Source: Hygrophila difformis
Lineage: Eukaryota; Streptophyta; Magnoliopsida; Lamiales; Acanthaceae
Length of the DNA: 64,000 nt
NCBI GenBank assembly: GCA_030278955.1
Contig: JAOANR010000010.1
Span: 18,320,444-18,384,443, forward strand
Reading direction: 5' to 3'
This document shows, piece by piece, positions 33,226 to 46,100 of the stretch. A program made the position numbers and the translations under genes. The notes below the pieces were generated by a model. The model searched no databases, was not told the origin of the DNA, and saw nothing but the letters and a program-made list of their open reading frames with translations. The first letter of the stretch is position 1; each line of letters opens with the position of its first letter.

Positions 33226-35942
33226 TGTAACACCCCGGTTTTTTGTCACCCAGGTCGAGGTGTCACCGCCACACCTCCCTAGCGAGACACGGTTTCTTCG
33301 AGCTCACTAAAGAGATGCAAGGCTATGGTTTTTCAGAATTTAAAATATTCAAACAGCCCATTCATATATAATTTAAAAATAATACATCAAAGTTGCAACG
33401 GAAAAATAATATTTACATAAATATAATGCAGCGGAATTTAAATATAGGGCCAACATGACCTAATCACGGGTTAAACAGGCCCGTTCATGCAAGATCTAGT
33501 CTAATACAAAAAAAATTCAAAATAATATATCATCCCAAGCTTCCCGTGTATGCATATGACGATGCATAATTCTCAACTCTGGAAGAAAAAGGAAAAGAAA
33601 ATATGGTTTGGTCAGCACTACGTGCTGAGTAAGTTAACACATACAAGATTATGAGGTTTCAAAGCCTTTGTTTAAATTTAATGAAAACATGTGCATAATT
33701 TAAATAATTCATGTAACCGCATAATTTAGAAGACATGGATTCATAAGATCATCAATATAGCTTGCAACGTAATTAAATAAGTTGCCATAAATTTAACAAC
33801 ACAAATTATCAAGGACTTAATTGGATTCCCTCATCGATGTCTCGTTTCGATTCTTTTACAGATCACCACCGCTAGGGCCCTTATGTCCGCCAGCCTTACG
33901 CCTGGGCTCTTATGTCCACAGGTATCATGGTCGATCTTTTAATTAGAGTTAATCCGTCCGCTAGCCATACGATCAGTGTTTCGCTAGGGCTCTTACGTCA
34001 ACCTAGACATACACTTGGGCTCTTATGTCCCAAGCCGCAGAGAACATTGACAGTATCTAGCTTAGTTATAACCCGCAATATTTTAATCTTCTTATTCCGT
34101 GTATCATATTTCAAAGTATTTCTATCCGTTTCAACCTCAAAGGTTAATTTCACCGTTTCCACAAGATTTCAAGTTTTGACTCGGTCAACCACAGTTTACT
34201 CTAAAAATTGTCTAAAATCAGATTTAATTTCAAAAATTACGAAATTTCACGCCTTACTCCGAAACGTCGAGATCTACAACTTTCGTGTTTTAACTTTTCC
34301 AATCCGAGATACCAAAATAGGTCAAAAATACTAATTTTCACAGAAGTACTGTTCTGTCCGAATTTCATATAACTCAGTTTAAAGATTTCGAATTCTAGCA
34401 TAGCAATTCAACTCCAAATTTGATAAAATTTTGCAGAGATCATCATAAGACAATTATCTACAACTTTCATGTTCGGCCAAAGATCTAAATCAGTCTGGAA
34501 CCTATGTCAAAAACGTGATCAAGATCAGTCCTAAGTTCTGTCAAAAATTTCAAGATCTAGATTCAAGCAGTTCGGTTTCGGTTGGTTTTCTCATATCAAA
34601 TCGTCTCTAAAAATTCTCAAAAATTTATAGTAGATAGATCTAAGCCTTAGGAACGTTTTCGTGTTTTAAGTTTTTCCGTTTGAAGTCATTTTAAGGTTCG
34701 GAAAAATTCATCAAGTCTGTTGCGTCGGTAGAAAGTATAAATTGACAGATTTTCGATTTCTTGTTAATCTTTTAGTTTTGAATGTTTTAATTCATCCCAG
34801 AACCATGTAAGAGTTAACTTACAGATCTATGGACGTCTCGGCTCGATGATTCGGAGGCGTGGCTTCCACGTTCTTCGTTCTCCCTCCGGGATCCTTCGTT
34901 TTTCCTCAACGCGTCCGGATCGGGGTTTAGAATAGAAAAGAGGTTTAATTAGGATTCGTTTTCGAATCTTGAATGGAAAAGAATGGACAAGAATGGTTCG
35001 AATCTTACCCCGATGATCGAAGACTCCTAATTTTCGTCCAAGTCAGTCCCTTGATTCGGTTTTGTGCCTCCGACGACTCCGGAATTAGGGTTTTGTGTGT
35101 AGAGAGATTTCGTAGGGTTTTGTAAAGATGTTCGGGGCTCCCACGGGGGTTTATTTATAGATGTCTATGTCCTAGGGCGTCCAAAATCTGACCCCAAGGG
35201 TCTTGAGTCGAAAGATGTTCAACCGAAAGTCGAAAAATCCGCGTTCGGGCGAGAGATTCACGCAACGGGCGAATCTGTCGCGTGGCGCGCTCCACCCTCT
35301 TCGACCGCGCGGCCACCGCGCCGGCTTCGCCTGGACTTCGGTCCGGGCGGGGTCGTGCGATCCGTCGGGCGTTTCCTCCTCTCTTTCGGACTTCTATCCC
35401 CCTATGTTCCCGGATTCGGATTTCCGGGGTATCTTCGGGCTCCAATTTCCTATCTTAATTTTATTCGGATCTAAATTTATATTTGGACTCGAGTTATTGA
35501 GTCTATCGGTGTCAGGTCCCCGTGTACCCATTTATTCGATTAAATTGTCTTCGGCTTCCCAGGTTCTCGGAATTTTGTTTCCTTTTTAATTTAAATTTCA
35601 TTTCTCATCTTTTATGATTCTTTATCCATTTATCATGTTTATTATATTTATTTATTTATTGTATTTATTTTAGTTTGGAAAATTTCCGGGTATTACAGTC
35701 TACCCTCCTTAAGAATCAACTTCGTCCTCGAACTTGTGTTTCGGCTCTTCTCGTGCCAAAGTCTTTTGTTTGTTTTATTATTTTGTGACTGAACTTAGAA
35801 TTAAAACTTCTAAGCTGCCTACGTACCCTGTGAAGGGATCAAGCCATAACGTAGTTCAAAACAAGTTGAATTTGCTTATTTATGATTTGGGATACATGAT
35901 ATCGAGTCGAACTCCAAAAATAAATTGTTACGGGGTATCACA
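33226..35942 (-). repeat. 5-prime LTR of the 28654-35942 element
   Basis: This nearly matches 28654-31382. Visible differences include a short deletion in the GC-rich block (near 35288). On the minus strand the next bases after its end at 33226 are AGG and then the primer site. Confidence 0.88.
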
Positions 35943-37157
35943 GGGCCCGTTTCGACACCTCTACACACCGATCACATTTAATGAATAACAAATATTCTGA
36001 TCAAAGATCAAGCAAGAGCATTTAATATTTATTCTAAACCACAAATATAAGGAATGCATCACATATTCCAATTAAAGAAATATGCAACCCGAATCCCCCC
36101 CCATCATCGTGCTCTGCGCTATCTGTAGAAGATCTATAAAACAGACAACGACAACAAGGTGTCAGTACAACGCACTGGCAAGGAATAGATATAGCAGGGG
36201 AATGGGGTACTTTAATATTAATACTATGCTAATAATAACAACAACAACAATAATAATAACAATATTTAAAGACATAAATAAATACAGGAAATAAATATCA
36301 CACCGTCCCATACTGGTGCTTCAACCACTGCAATAAAAGATGCATGATGAATGATGAGATGATATGTTATGACCTAAGATGTCTATCTATCATAAATGCA
36401 ACACATAAGTATGCCTAGCGCGCAACCTAAGTACCATGGTCGGTATTCCCCCCCATATAAGGGTCCACTCCCCTTAATGGTCGGAAGACATACCCACAGT
36501 GCCCCCGCCGCGGACACTAACAGCTGAGAACGTGGCTTACGGCAAGCGGGTCAGGCTACGGATCATGAGTCCTTATCAGCCAAATTTTCAGACTACGGAT
36601 ATAAAATCCTTATCAGTCTCAATGCCCAGGATAAGATACTAACTATGCCCAATCGGATACCGACTCGTAAGCATAGGTTATCCAATACCCTCGAAAGCAT
36701 AATTTTAGATTCACAATAATGTCAATACATGTTCAGACACAATTCACGCATCATGAAAAAATAAGCAACTCACCACGAGTTAAGTATAATCAAGGGTGTG
36801 CCAAGTCCACGTATCGGCACTCAACTCATAACATCAAAATAGAAGCAATGCAAGATTCCATCCTAAACTAAGGCATGGTAGATCTTCTCTAATTGCAAAC
36901 TAAGTTCCAGGTTATGAGCATAATAATTAGTGAGATATTCGCAAACAGTTCTAGCCTAATTCTAAGGCATCCTCATCATACGCAGGGAATCCGTACACAC
37001 GAGAGTTCCCAATACTAAGGCAACATAGACTATACTAGTCTATTCCTAATTTCACTACCTAACCCCTATCTAATTTTCTATTCTAAACCTTGCCTTTAAT
37101 ATAATTCTTCAAAGGCTCGTAAACCACTCCCATCCAGAAATCCTCTTTGATACCAAC

Positions 37158-37760
37158 TGTAACGCCCCAAAAATTTAAAACCATTTTTGTGAAGCCACCG
37201 CCGTATTAACTATTCTAAACTGTTGATCACTCAGCTTAGATAGTCAATACGAAGCGAGGTATAAATACAAACCTGTATCACAATCGAATAAATGCCAACA
37301 AAAGCAGTACATTACCCAGGAACAGTACATGGCATATCCGGGCGACAAGCCCTGAAATAATATAATGACACGATCACACATCCAATACCAGAAATGACCA
37401 ACAAGTAAATCATATGTGACACGCCGATCACATTTAAGGAATAACAAATATTCTGATCAAAGATCAAGCAAGAGCATATAATATTTATTCTAAATCACAA
37501 ATACAAGGAATGCATCACATATTCCAATTAAAGAAATATGCAACCCGAATCCCCCCCATCATCGTGCTCTGCGCTATCTGTAGAAGATCTATAAAACAGA
37601 CAACAGCAACAAGGTGTCAGTACGACGTACTGGCAAGGAATAGATATAACAGGGGAATGGGGTACTTTAATATTAATACTATGCTAATAATAACAACAAC
37701 AACAACAACAACAACTATAACGCCCCAAAAATTTCAATACCTAACCCCTACCTAATTTCA
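37158..37760 (-). mobile_element. TGTAACGCC-family LTR, second partial copy
   Basis: This is nearly identical to 27471-27738 plus 35972-36250 and shows the sequence without the hAT insertion near 37423. It is truncated on the right in an (AAC)n run near 37690-37715, followed by a fragment of another TATAACGCC start. Confidence 0.7.
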
Positions 37761-37799
37761 CTACCTAACCCATATCTAATTTGTTATTCCTAATTTTTG

Positions 37800-40700
37800 G
37801 ATAGCTGCTCAGCTGACTCCTATCCGGATACAGTTTCTTTTTCTTTATCTTAATTTAAAATCCGAATCTCAAACTGTGCCAACACTAGACGACATAGGTC
37901 AATGTTGTCTAGTAATTAAGACAGCGAAAGAATATGTAGGTTTTTCTCCGATTCACAGATAGTAAGGGTCTGAATGATAGCGACCACTGTCATTTAAGAT
38001 TATTCTGCTGTCTAAAATCACCCCACCCAAATGAGAGGGAAATTGGACAACAGATGTTTGCAGTCCACCCAATCGTTTTGCCATCTTTTTTGTAACGCCC
38101 CAAAAATTTAAAACCAAATTTCTGTGACGTCACTGCCGTGTTACCTCTCTTAAACTGTTGGCCAATCAATTTAAGATCAATAACACGTAGCCAAGTAAAC
38201 AGGAAGCCAATGAGTCATAATACAAATCCAGAAAGGAAACCTCACATCATATCAGACGCCCGGCTTACAAGCCTTATTCATGCGACATAACAGTCGACAT
38301 AACAGTCTCATCTCAACCTGTCAGAGATATTAAGTAACACACAAGACAGAACATAGTGTACCGATCAGTATCACAAGCAGTACGAGACAAGGTAATAGAG
38401 TCATAGCATATTATTCAAGACAAGCACATAAGTCCACAACATGCAAATGCATCTCTAGGTAGATCACTCATCCCCAAACCCCACATCGTGCTCAGGCTCT
38501 GCGTCCTCCCCGGGAATATCTATACATAAAAACATAGCAAGGGTCAGTACAAGGTACTGAGCAAGAATAGAAGAATCGGCATAAGGGGAAACAAGAATTA
38601 ACTTGATTCCCTAGAAGTATATTTATACATATAGGTGGAGGTATATTCCGTTTTTAAACATTTATTAGGCATAACATAAAAATTAAACAGTGCAAATAAG
38701 TAAACATCACACCGTCCCATACCGGTGCTTCAACCACAGCAAATAAGATGAATGATGGATGATGAGATGAAATGTTATGACCTAGGATGTCTATCTACCC
38801 TAAATGCAACACATAAGCATGTCTAGCGCGCACCTAGGTACCATGGTCGGTATTCCCTCCCATATAAGGGTCCACACCCCTTAATGGTCGAGAGACATAC
38901 CCACAGTGCCCCCGCCGCGGACACTAACAGCTGAAATCGTGGCTTACGGCAAGCGGGTCAGGCTAAGGGTCATGAGCCCTTTCTAGCCAAATACAGACTA
39001 GGATATAAATCCTTTTCAGTCTCAACATATCATCACAGATATTCACATATCATCACAGATATTCACATATCATCACAGATATTCAGATTCAATTCAATCA
39101 CTCATCTCGAGTGAAGTATTTTCTTTAAAATAAATAGCTTTAAAATCAGACTAGGATATAAATCCTTTTCAGTCTCAATATATCATCACAATTATTCACA
39201 TTCAATTCAATCACTCATCTCGAGTGAAGTATTTTCTTTAAAATAGATAGCTTTAAAATAGTCTGGGCTCTTTGAAATATACTACTAGTTTATAAATGAT
39301 AACTTTAAAAATAATAGTTTTTAAAAAGAATAATCCGGGCTCTTTAAAATAGTAGTTTTAAAATATTCCGGGATGTGCCAAGTCCCACATTTCGGCACCA
39401 ACACATAATCAGATTCAATTCCACACATGTCAATACGTAAATTACGCGTCATGACAAAATAAACAACTCACCACGAGTTAAGTGCCAAGGGTGTGCCAAG
39501 CCCCACATATCGGCACCAACACTCACATCAACGTAGAAGCGAAACAAGACTCGATCTCAACTAAGGCATAGTAGATCACCGCTAATCGCAACTAAGTTCA
39601 AAGATTGTGAGCATAATGATAGTTATGGCATGCTAGAAGCATAAGAAGAACTAAGGAACACGAAGGATGAAGAATCGGAAAAACGAGCAAAAGAGACATG
39701 AAGACAGCAGAAACGGCGCGGTCTCCGCGCGGTCCCGGCGCGGTCTGGGAGTCGACCGCGCGCCCTGGGCATGGACGGCCGTGCCGTTCGTGTCGCGCGC
39801 TACGCGCGCGCTAGCGCGCCGGGAGCGCGCCGATGCGACAGAATCGGTGAAAATGGCGATTTCCGGCCATTCCACCGGATTTGCCCCCCATTTAAGCCTA
39901 TTTCTACCCTTGCCTGGTATGTAGATGAGTCTCCAAGCTCCTCTTCTCAACCTGCAAGCTTCCAATCAACAATTCCAAGCCTATATTGCAAGAATCAAGC
40001 TCCAAACATCATAATTCATCCAAGAACATGATTTCTTGATCTTGAAACCATTTGAAGCTTAAAAACTGAAATCAACAACACCAAAATGGTCTCAAGTACT
40101 AACCTTAGCTCCCAAGACTGATTTGCAACTCCCAAGCAAGGATTTAACACAAATTCCAAGCCAATCTACAAGAGTTCATCCCAAAAATTGGATTCCCGTC
40201 ACCAACTTTCATCACTTCCAAAACCCACTCAAACATCCTCAAAATCAAGTGTTGAAGCTAGAAAAATACTTACCAAAGCATATATAAGCAATCCCCCAAC
40301 TTGATTGGAGCTCAAACTTGTCAATTCCTTCCCGATGGCACCATTTTTCTCTCTTCCTCCACAAAAACGGGATGAGCCCTAAATTTCTAAGTGTTGGGTG
40401 CAAATGAAAGGTCATGGCTGATTTGGGGGTGTTTTGATGAGATGTGGGTCGACCCGGGTTGGCAAAAGGGTCGGGTCGGGTCGGAATGTGGGTTAAAAGG
40501 TCTACACCACTTGTCTTGACCACATTGCACCCATTTGAGCACTTGACTCTTATTATCTAGTGAGTTGAACTCACTTATTCCCCCACTTAAATCTTCATTC
40601 CCTACAAAATAATCCACATACTAAGTCTTTTGCTAATTAACCATAATTAAATTAATTAATTATGAGTTAATTAGATCGGGGTGTTACATTTTTAGCCAAA

Positions 40701-42437
40701 AATAAATTCTTCTCATCTACGGCTATTTCATCTCTGTGTACCAACTTCTGTCTAAACCCGCCTTATATTTTGGGTTATTTAATTTTACACTTCTTTATAA
40801 ATTTATGCATGATATTATTATGTAGATATTGTGGTCAATATTATTTTGGGATCCTTCCCTTGGACATAGAAGTCTTGATTTTTAATCAGATGTCTCACAA
40901 TAAATTTCCAACAAAAATTTATTTATAAAATCCGGATCTGAGTAAGGGATAAATTCCACAGTTATGACTAATTCATATCCGACTGGGGATTGATTTCGGG
41001 AAATTAGAAGCAGAGTCAGTGATTAGGTCTCATCTAGACTGAAAGGATCTGTGTTTTAATTGAGAGTCTAGTACCTATTTAGGGAATGATTTTCAAATAT
41101 CAATTATTTTCCAAAATTGCTGTTTGTTGGAAATCTTATATGAAATATTGCACTCGGTCAGATTCCACTTGGATTCCGATAAGGTGTGACAGATAATACT
41201 AGAGGAACAACATTCGGGCCTTGGTTATTTTCTAAGGTAGGGTTGAGTATTCTTTCAACTGCTATCCTCTTCTGCCAAAGCCTATTTTGAGTCCTGAGTG
41301 AGTGCATCCGGAACGAACTAATTTATTAGTTCGTTTCATTAGTTTGTATCTCATAACCACCCGAGGGGAAGTGAACACTGCGAGCGGTTCACCGAGATTA
41401 GGGAATTCTTGATCCACATCCGGTCATCCTGACTGGGGGCTTTCAGTTACTACCAGGGTCAGACTTTCAAAAACCCCCGAGTGATAGGATTTTAAATGTT
41501 TTCTTTATCGCTTTCTTTTAAATGCTTTCGTTAGAGGTCACTCGGTTGTATTGAGAGTTGTGTAACTGCTACTAGGACTGATAGTTAAGGGATAGTTCAG
41601 GCTTGATATCTTTGGGTGTGACATGGGGGAATGATAGCAGTACTTGACACTTCAACTAATGATTTGTCAGGTGTTGCTTGTCCACCACAGATGACTAACA
41701 TACTCTTGCAAGGCATTGCATGGGGAGTTATGAGTTTGTGGTATCTTAGATTTTGTTGTCTTAAGAGCATGTAAATCCGTGCTGTAAGTACTTGTCTGTT
41801 AAAGGGAACATGGTATGGGAAACATGAGAGTTAGCTAACTGAAATGATTATCCCAAACAAAGATCTGTGTATTAAAATGGAAGTTTAATTATGTTTCATC
41901 TGAATCTTGTCCAATTTTCATTATTTTCTTCCTGTCCCTTCTGTCTCATTTTAAATCTTCTTTTTAGAATAGATTAGTATAATTTTAACCGCTTTCTTAG
42001 AATAATTTTATTGCTTTCTTAGAATAAATTTGATTGCTTTATTAGACTAAATTTAATTTGCTTTCTAGAATAATTTTAATTGCTTTCATAGCTTAATTTA
42101 AATTATGTCAGGTAGTTGATAGTTAAAAACACAAACTTGAATCGAGTAACCGAGTGGAAAATCTTATAAAACGATGTGGGCCCTGCTTCTATCGCACATC
42201 CTCCAGTGAACGATCCGGTACTTACTATAAATACTGCAATTTTTGACTCCGTGCGCTTTCGGGGGCACAGTTTCTTAACACGAGTAAATAAAAACGTGAC
42301 AACCTATAAATATATCCCTAATCCCAACTCCGCCTTCATAAATCGATTTTCATTAAATAAAATCAAAACCTGGATTAAAACCGGGATTATCTTATTTTAT
42401 AGAAAATACTCGTGTGGGAAATTTGTCAAAAGTTTCT
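37800..42437 (+). mobile_element. Athila-type LTR, copy 2, split by a solo LTR
   Basis: Positions 37800-38090 and 40694-42437 form one LTR that matches copy 1 (1445-5250) and copy 3 (50460-52521). The left end is cut off near 37800. The right end is followed immediately by a tRNA-Asp primer site, which proves the LTR identity and plus orientation. No genes. Confidence 0.8.
38091..40688 (-). mobile_element. Solo LTR of the TGTAACGCC family
   Basis: The 2.6-kb unit begins TGTAACGCCCC, ends GGGGTGTTACA and has the duplication TTTTT on both sides (38086-38090, 40689-40693). Copy 1 of the Athila LTR gives the empty site. Inside are a 20-22 bp tandem repeat with three copies (39028-39092), a roughly 115-bp duplication (about 39000-39130 and 39148-39260), and a GC-rich block with repeated GGCGCGGTC (39714-39850). 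Frames in the GC block are not believable genes. Confidence 0.88.
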
Positions 42438-42455
42438 TGGCGCCGTTGCCGGGGA
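42438..42455 (+). other. Primer-binding site for tRNA-Asp
   Basis: TGGCGCCGTTGCCGGGGA is complementary to the 3-prime end of plant tRNA-Asp(GTC), as is usual in Athila elements. Confidence 0.88.
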
Positions 42456-43167
42456 GGATGCAGCGTCGTTTATTAAGAGCATTACACTCCTGATTACTCA
42501 TAGTTAGTTTAGTGTATTTATTTCAGAACAGAGAAGTACCATCAAATCAATTAAACATTTAGAGTACTAAGACTCTAAATGTGAGGATGTTGATTTGAGG
42601 GGAAAACCTAATAATTTGGGTATTTTTTTTCTTGCAGGAATCATGGAGCCACCAAAATTGGTGTAAGGAGTTAACTGTGGAAGTGTAGCATTGCGGCTAC
42701 ACTAATTTGATTTTTCGTTTAATTACACTTCTCCAATTGCAAAATCTAGGTTAATTAAACGAAAAACAAAGAAAAATGGGGAGAAGTGTAGTAGTGGAAC
42801 TACACTAATTTGCAATTGTAAATTGCAAAACACGTGAGACTCGCGTGTTTGTCATCTCCACCACCTCCGGACCATGAATCTCCACCGCTACTCCACCGCG
42901 CATCTACCTCATTACCACCACTGCTCTGAGGAAACCCTCATCACTGGTGAAACAACAAATGGAGCAGCAGACCTCCGGACTACCATTTGCTCACCACCAT
43001 CGGACAAGCCACGACCACCATCTCACTTGCCGTCGCCCCTGTTCCGACTGAGCATCTAAACAGGTTCCCGGTTGGATTAATTCTGTAATTGACCGAAGAT
43101 TATATCCGGAATTTAAAGAAATTTAAAATCTGGAATAATTTTCACAAGCACAGAATTAGTCCAACCT
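42456..43167 (+). mobile_element. Non-coding internal region of Athila copy 2
   Basis: This follows the primer site. It contains a hairpin with arms ACATTTAGAGT and ACTCTAAATGT (42555-42582) and an inverted-repeat region around 42670-42830 (TTTTTCGTTTAATTA against its complement). No gag frame is seen, so this element was not autonomous. A short Pro/His-rich frame at 42874-43059 is not convincing. Confidence 0.6.
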
Positions 43168-46100
43168 TGTAACACCCCCGTTTTTCCTAAAGGCTCAGCG
43201 GAAGCAAAGAGCGGGAACAAGGGGCCGGTGTTACAGCCACGTATCCCGGGCCATCCGGAATACGCTAAGGCTAGCAAAAATATTCACGGGGAAGTCAGAG
43301 TTGAACATATATGCTAAATGTTAGACATATATTGTAATCTCTGAAAAGAAAAGCTTATAATACTATAGCGTATAAAATAAGCCTTAAATTAAATTTTGGT
43401 ATACCACCCAATATAAATGGCGACGCATTTAAAAGAGCTCACCAATAATAATGATATGATAAGAGAATTCCTCCATTTGAAAAGGGGGCAAATTCATTAT
43501 GCATTTTCAAAATAATAATATCCATCGTCGGGTGAAAATAGTGAGGCGTAGAAAATTTCAAAAGTGGGTAGACGCCCAAATATACGTCCTCAAATCAGAA
43601 CAAAATATATGCCAAGTTAACTCCGATAAGGAGACTTAAAAAGTTATACACCCTTTTCTTAAATCCGAAAGCATTTAAAAATAACCCGAATCGTGCCCCG
43701 GTGACGTGAAATGGCTAATGGTCCTCCTCAGATATCAAAACCTGAAAAGGGATAATAAAAGTGTAGAGTCAGCGAAAACGATCGCTGAGTAAGTAGACCC
43801 TTACTCCCGGAGGAGGTTGGGTTGCAGAAATAATTTAAAAACAACAGTTATGGTAAAGGTATGCTTAAACGAGAATATTGTGTACATAATGCAATATTAA
43901 TCATGAAAAACCCGGGATCAGACAATATAACAATATGTGTTGCCGAAAAATAATATTCCAGCCTTCATGTCAATTGGAAGGGGGCCCAAGAGTGGGGTAC
44001 CCATTCTCACATGCACATTCAAGGGTTGTGGAAGAGGTATGAAATTTCCTTCATCCACCTGGCAAAAGGTGTGGTATCGTTCCGGCACCGTTCCCGAGTG
44101 GCAATGGATGCACACAACGGCGAGGGTGGCGGCAAGATCCACGCACCGATTCCAACCCCGTAACAGTGGTTAACCATAATTCAGGAGTTATCGCACTAAA
44201 TTATAAAGCACAGTAAAAATAGCATACCAATAATCCAAAAGCAGTAGGGAGCAATAAGCATAAATTTAAAATATAATAAAGCGGTTTTTAATTTATGCTT
44301 AAGCTAAAATAAATTTGGGCTTACTCCCCAAAGAGTAAAAATCTACTTACCGTCACCGTGAACGGGATGGATATGACACACGCAAGGCCTACGAGCAGAT
44401 ATCCCTTTACAGCTATTTGACTAGCAAAAATTATAATATTATCATCATTTGCTATAATGATATTTTAATGGAAATAATAACTAAAATTTTTCAATTTAAT
44501 AAATCTTACCCGAAGCACTTCCTACGGATTAGCTATTTGCAATAATTTTTATTGAGCTCTAAAAACTCCTTGGCTTGCAGTGAAAATCCCACTCGAAATC
44601 TAACCATTAAAATATCCCAACATTGCTACTTAAAATTCTACAAGCACCAAAGAAACTAGAAATGAGAAAAATTGCATAACTTAATAAATTGGGGTTGAAT
44701 GGCGTGGGAAACCGGTAGGGGAATGGGGGTTTATATAGATGTTACTCCTTGTATTTTTATGGGAGTACCAGTATACCCTTTTATTTATTATTATTAATTA
44801 ATTTTTTTTTTGATTTTACTGTTAGGCATCTTTCCCGTTTCCAACCCTGTCCATCATTTATTATTTCTGATGTCCCATGGTCAACCGTCCTTCTCCCTTC
44901 ATTTTTGGTTACCTTTTGTCTCATTTCCCCACTTTGCAGAACACGCCTGTTCTCCACTTTTCTGTTTCCTCCTTTCTCTCTCTTTTTCTTTTGTCCCTTC
45001 TCCAACCTACTCGCCGGCGATGAGGGGGCGGCCGGAAGCGGCGGCGCGCGGCGGCGATAGGGGCAATGGCTCCGCCTTCTTCCTCTTCTCCTTCTTCTCC
45101 CTCTCCTCGTGGATCCCCTTCTCTATCTCTGCCTGTCTCACCGGCGACAAGGGGCGGCTGGGAGCAGCACCCACGGCGGTGGCAGCGGCGGCTCCGACAT
45201 CCTCTTTCTTCCTTTCACACGTTTTCCTTCGGTTTTCTCTTTCTTTTTGTATTTCTTTTGTTTTCTTGTGGATCTTAATCTTGTTGATTTTGGAAAGGGG
45301 AATGGTGGCTGTTTTGGTGTTGTTGAAATGGTGGTTTTGTTTTGAAACTTGGAGGAAGAGGAAACGAGATGGGAGGGCGCGGATGGTCGGAGGAAGTAGG
45401 GAGCCACGGTGGTGGCGGAATGGCGAGGGTGGTGTTGTGGATCTATGGAGAGACGAGGAAGACGGTGGTGGTCGGATGGAGGCGGAGATGGTGGTTGTAA
45501 CCGCGGTGGTGGCGGCGGGATAAAACGGGTTTGAGGGTTGGAAGATGGTGGTGGAGGCGGCTTTGGTGGTGGAAATGGAGAAGAAGGCGGCGGCCGGTGG
45601 TGTTGACGAGATGTGCGGTGGAGGCTGGCGCAAGGACTGCCGGCCGGCCGCCGGCGGCGGCGCCGGAGTCGGCGGCGGCGGCAGGGTGAAAAGCAATTAG
45701 GGTTAGGGTTTGGGTGGTTTGGGCTTAGGGTTGGGCCAAGGGGTTAGGGCTAGACTTAATTTATTTGGGCTTTGAACTTAATCTAATTATTTCTAGCTTA
45801 TGGACTTAATGGCATGGCCCAAACCAATTAATTATTTTATGGACATAACTAACTTTTTAATTATCATATAATTTAATGTAATGGACTTAATCATCTAATA
45901 ACTTAAAATGTCTAATAATTAATATAAGCTTCTAATGATCTTATATTCGTAATTTAATCTAATGGACTTTAAACTAATATATTGATTTTCACTAGTTGAG
46001 AAAGAAATAGCCCAAAGTCATCTTATCCTTTAAATTGGGATTATTTGCTAATTAAGAATAATATAATCCATCCACCATGGACTTAATAATTTTGTAACAC

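Larger units (their letters stand above)
28654..35942 (-). mobile_element. Gag-only Ty3-type element with 2.7-kb LTRs
   Basis: The LTRs at 28654-31382 and 33226-35942 differ at few positions. They begin TGTAACACCCCGG and end GGGGTATCACA. The duplication GGGCC flanks the element (28649-28653, 35943-35947). On the minus strand the right LTR is followed by TGGTATCAGAGCCCGG (initiator tRNA-Met primer site, 33208-33223), and the purine tract AAGGGGGAGGGGA precedes the left LTR. The 1.84-kb interior contains only gag; pol is missing. It inserted near the right end of the hAT element. Confidence 0.93.
27739..35963. mobile_element. hAT element containing a nested LTR element
   Basis: The left end is TAGAGGTGTCAA, the right end CGACACCTCTA, and the exact 8-bp duplication CACACCGA flanks them (27731-27738, 35964-35971). 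Without the nested LTR element (28654-35942 and its duplication) it is about 930 bp. It is non-autonomous. Both ends are dense in CGGGCC, GGGCCGGCCCG and related GC motifs, and the centre is very AT-rich. Confidence 0.92.
27471..36935 (-). mobile_element. TGTAACGCC-family LTR, split by a hAT element
   Basis: After removing 27739-35963 plus one 8-bp target copy, this is a partial LTR of about 1.2 kb. It resembles the solo LTR at 38091-40688 (shared CACCGTCCCATAC, CCCCGCCGCGGACACTAACA). At its right it runs into sequence leading to TGATACCAAC at 37148-37157. On the minus strand that reads TTGGTATCAAAGAGG, a tRNA-Met-type primer site, directly before a second LTR start at 37158. Most of the interior is therefore deleted. 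No coding sequence remains. Confidence 0.65.

Noticed and set aside
39651..40031. Arg-rich frames on both strands
   Set aside because: GC-rich block within the solo LTR at 38091-40688; no motif.
42874..43059. His/Pro/Thr-rich 61-codon frame
   Set aside because: Lies in the non-coding Athila interior and is interrupted by a solo LTR soon after; no family match.
44749..45696. Long frames rich in Pro, Ala, Gly, Ser on both strands
   Set aside because: They come from the GC-rich block inside a solo LTR; frames overlap on both strands and no domain is visible.
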